A stretch of 64,000 bases of DNA. It comes from Atrichornis clamosus. Lineage: Eukaryota > Chordata > Aves > Passeriformes > Menuridae. A program made the position numbers and the translations under genes. Shown piece by piece: positions 61,569 to 64,000 of the stretch. The stretch spans positions 1 to 64,000 of the forward strand of contig WBMZ01008695.1 of assembly GCA_013400975.1 (NCBI GenBank), written 5' to 3'. Numbering within the stretch: position 1 is the first letter of the stretch; each line of letters begins with the position of its first letter. The notes below the pieces were generated by a model. It had not been told where the DNA came from and ran no database searches. It saw only the letters and a program-made list of their open reading frames with translations.

Positions 61569-64000
61569 TAATTTTACCTAGCAGAAAAATCCATTATGTA
61601 CTGTGTAAGTAATTGGTGTCTACAGAGTAATTTCATAAGGTGCTTGATTCATAATAGCATATACTGAGCTATTCTTAACAGAAGAAAGTTATTTTAGGCA
61701 TTTTAGCCCCTATGGTTAAGCTCACATTTCAAAGGATAGCCCTTCCTCTTTGTGTCATTATCTCTTTCCTTTATATTTGCTAACGAAAACAGCATTGCAT
61801 GGATTTAAATAAATAGAAGAAAAATATTAAATGTTAGTGTGCATTTTAGTGAGTATGTGCAGAAATTGTGACTTGTTCTGTGAACAAAAAGCAAGACCCT
61901 GGTCACAATTCATTAATATAAAGAATTCCTACTATACTCAAGCAAATTTTTAAAATACTGAGTGTTAGCAAAACCTCATTAAAATGTCACATACACACTT
62001 GAATAAACCTTACAAAATATAATATTTTAAGAATTCCCCATTAAACTGTCATGCATTTTTTCTGCTTTTCCTTTGCTATTATTCCCTGATTACCAAGATA
62101 TTTGTATGCTAATTGAAGCTTTTTTCTTCTTCTAATTGTCCTTATTCCCTCCTTCATTTTGGGCAGATTCTGAGATGTGCGTGAGAAGCAAAGATTTATC
62201 TTGGTTTCTCCAAGGAAACTTTTTATCTGTGAGCTTCCAGAAGAGAATTTGCAGTGCCTCTGAACAACAACATACACATCAGACGTAGTGTTTCCAGCGA
62301 GACACAGACTTTACCCACAGGAAGTGGTTTTTTTCTCCCAATAGATGCACAAATCTGTGGCTTCATCCTATTTGCAGCTTGGTACCAGGATCAGACGCAG
62401 TGGCAGTGGAATGCTCCATGCCCTGTCATTCCCTCGTTTTTCTTTTTTTGTCTGCCCTCGTAGCTTACTATCAAATTAAAATTTTGGCAGCATTTTTACA
62501 AGGGATATTCTAACATCTTAAGCTTTTCTTTAGACCAGCATCCTGGGACTGTCTTTTATCCAGTTCCTGGTTGCATGCTAAAATTGTGTTTGACTTTAGG
62601 AGGCTAATTCTTTGTCTTGTCTTCCTTTAGCAAGGACATGATTATTTTCCTGGTCCTCTAATTTTTTTTTTTTTTTTTTTTTTTGGTGGAGGAAAAATGA
62701 GTGTGGGAAAAGGTGAGAGGTAAAAGGAAAGATCAGTTCTTCATGCTGTTCTGATGTTTCAGCTGGAAGTTCAGCTGCCTGTGTACAAAGTATAGTTTTT
62801 TGCAGAGCATTCTGAGTAGAAACATACCTGATCACCTTTTTATGACAGGAGGGAAATGAAACAGAACTGAATTGAAGGTGTTGTTGCTGCTTTGACTCTT
62901 CATTCCTCGATCTGGAACAAAAATAGTTTGAAGAAGACAGCATCGCTCAAGCCACAAATGAAATGAGAATAGAGCCCCATGTAAAGACACATTTTACCTA
63001 TTGCTTCACCAGCCCTGCCTTTGATTGCAGAACTGAGCCACTTCTCTACCTCTTCTGTTTTTCAAGCTGTGCCTCTTGCCAAAGCTAGAGAATTAAACTG
63101 GTGCCTACAAATGGATTTAGAAGTGAGGGAAGATTTGTGGGACAGCTATCCCAAAAGGGCATACATTGATAGATGTATGAGATGAACACATATTTTCCTC
63201 ATGCCTTCCTGAAATGCATCTATAGTGATAATCTTCAGTGCCTGTTCCCCTATTCCTCTAAGTGGAATGCAGTATGAAAGATCAAAACAGAGAAGAGTGA
63301 ACCACAAATGTGTCTTGAACTTGTGGAGCACAGAGCTGTACATGCACATAATTCCCAAAGAGTTCCTACTTCCTTTGCATAGGAATACTATCAGACTAAA
63401 CCTGAGCTAGAAAACAGCCAAGTCAACACTTAAAAGCAAAAAGGGAGTGGGGGGAGCAAACCAACCCTAAACCAATATCTGACCACCACACACTTAGCTT
63501 AAGTGTGCATATAGCCATGATTAAGATAATGCTTGTGAATACAAGAACATCTCTGTGCCAATAGGTTTACATCTCTCCCCAGACTGTTTGACAGAGAACA
63601 GTAGAAAGATAGCCTTTTGTTGCATTCCAGTAATGGAGGAAATACCCAGCTGTTGTCACAAAGTGCTGCTGTTGGTTATCATGACTTAATGATTGAATTT
63701 TCTTTTCCAATTACCACTGCAGAATCTTCATGCCCAGATCATCACTCCCAGCTTAAGGAGTGGTTGGAAAGAATCCTGGAAAGTAATAAGCAGAATTTCT
63801 TACCCATTTTCTAATTTTATTTGTGCTAAACCTTCACTCAAAGTTTATAAAGCCAGAAATTCCTCATCATGTAGCTCCAGTCTCTGTCACTAATGAGGTT
63901 AAACATGTCTGTCCTATCAGGGAACCAGCATTTTTTTTTACTGAGAGAGACCTTTACTCAACAGAATTGTCTTTTAACTTTGCTGGTTGTAACCACCTTC
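61569..64000. other. AT-rich single-copy DNA, no gene recognised
   Basis: No gene, LTR or CR1 seen. It contains a 23-base T run at 62662-62684, which also accounts for the lysine run in the minus-strand frame crossing it, and a C/A-rich stretch near 63448-63475. Confidence 0.5.
62662..62684. repeat. Poly(T) run, 23 bases
   Basis: Uninterrupted T23 with no transposon body recognised beside it, so it is not shown to be a retroposon tail. Confidence 0.9.

Noticed and set aside
62662..62684. Poly(T) run as a possible processed-pseudogene or SINE tail
   Set aside because: No body of a retroposed gene or SINE and no flanking duplication could be found next to it.
62596..62943. 115-codon minus-strand frame
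   Set aside because: It crosses the T23 run, giving a meaningless lysine run. No domain is recognised.

Overview
The window reads as non-coding DNA from a bird nuclear genome, most likely a neoavian and most likely intronic or intergenic. The evidence is repeat content, AT-rich base composition and absence of long reading frames. CR1 LINE retrotransposons are present in several ages, including one almost complete copy. There are also avian-type endogenous retroviral LTRs, one of them nested in another. There are no operons, CRISPR arrays, rRNA or tRNA genes, and no complete protein-coding gene.

Layout: 1-3433 is AT-rich single-copy sequence. A solo LTR (about 3434-4041, plus) is followed by a G/T tract and a short CR1 3' tail (4264-4500, minus). 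4501-10716 is single-copy. 10717-12390 is a minus-strand LTR interrupted by a second minus-strand LTR (10827-11431) that has a 6-bp duplication at its borders. A 368-base assembly gap (11764-12131) lies inside the outer LTR. 12391-21989 is single-copy with small repeats. A very old CR1/L3-like fragment lies at 21990-22150. A younger minus-strand CR1 at 23068-25400 has lost about 1 kb between endonuclease and reverse transcriptase. A CR1 tail lies at 30509-30730 and an ancient minus-strand LINE relic at about 40180-40525. A near full-length but dead plus-strand CR1 spans about 49065-52880, with ORF1, endonuclease, reverse transcriptase and 3' tail all traceable. The remainder, to 64000, is AT-rich and contains a diverged 146-bp tandem duplication at 61284-61568.

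The best candidate for host coding sequence is a 90-bp plus-strand exon at 33081-33170. It has a good acceptor, a strong GTATGT donor, one open frame and protein-like content (segment [17 protein letters not shown]), but I could not name the gene. A few weaker exon-like segments (10087-10196 minus, 25475-25558 plus, 36452-36469 plus) have good splice signals but no recognised protein. The parsimonious picture is one or more large introns with very sparse exons, colonised by CR1 and LTR elements.

No previously undescribed system can be demonstrated here. The most useful leads are the candidate exon, the nested LTR with its gap, the CR1 deletion, and a recurrent class of G/T-rich (or C/A-rich) tracts scattered over both strands.
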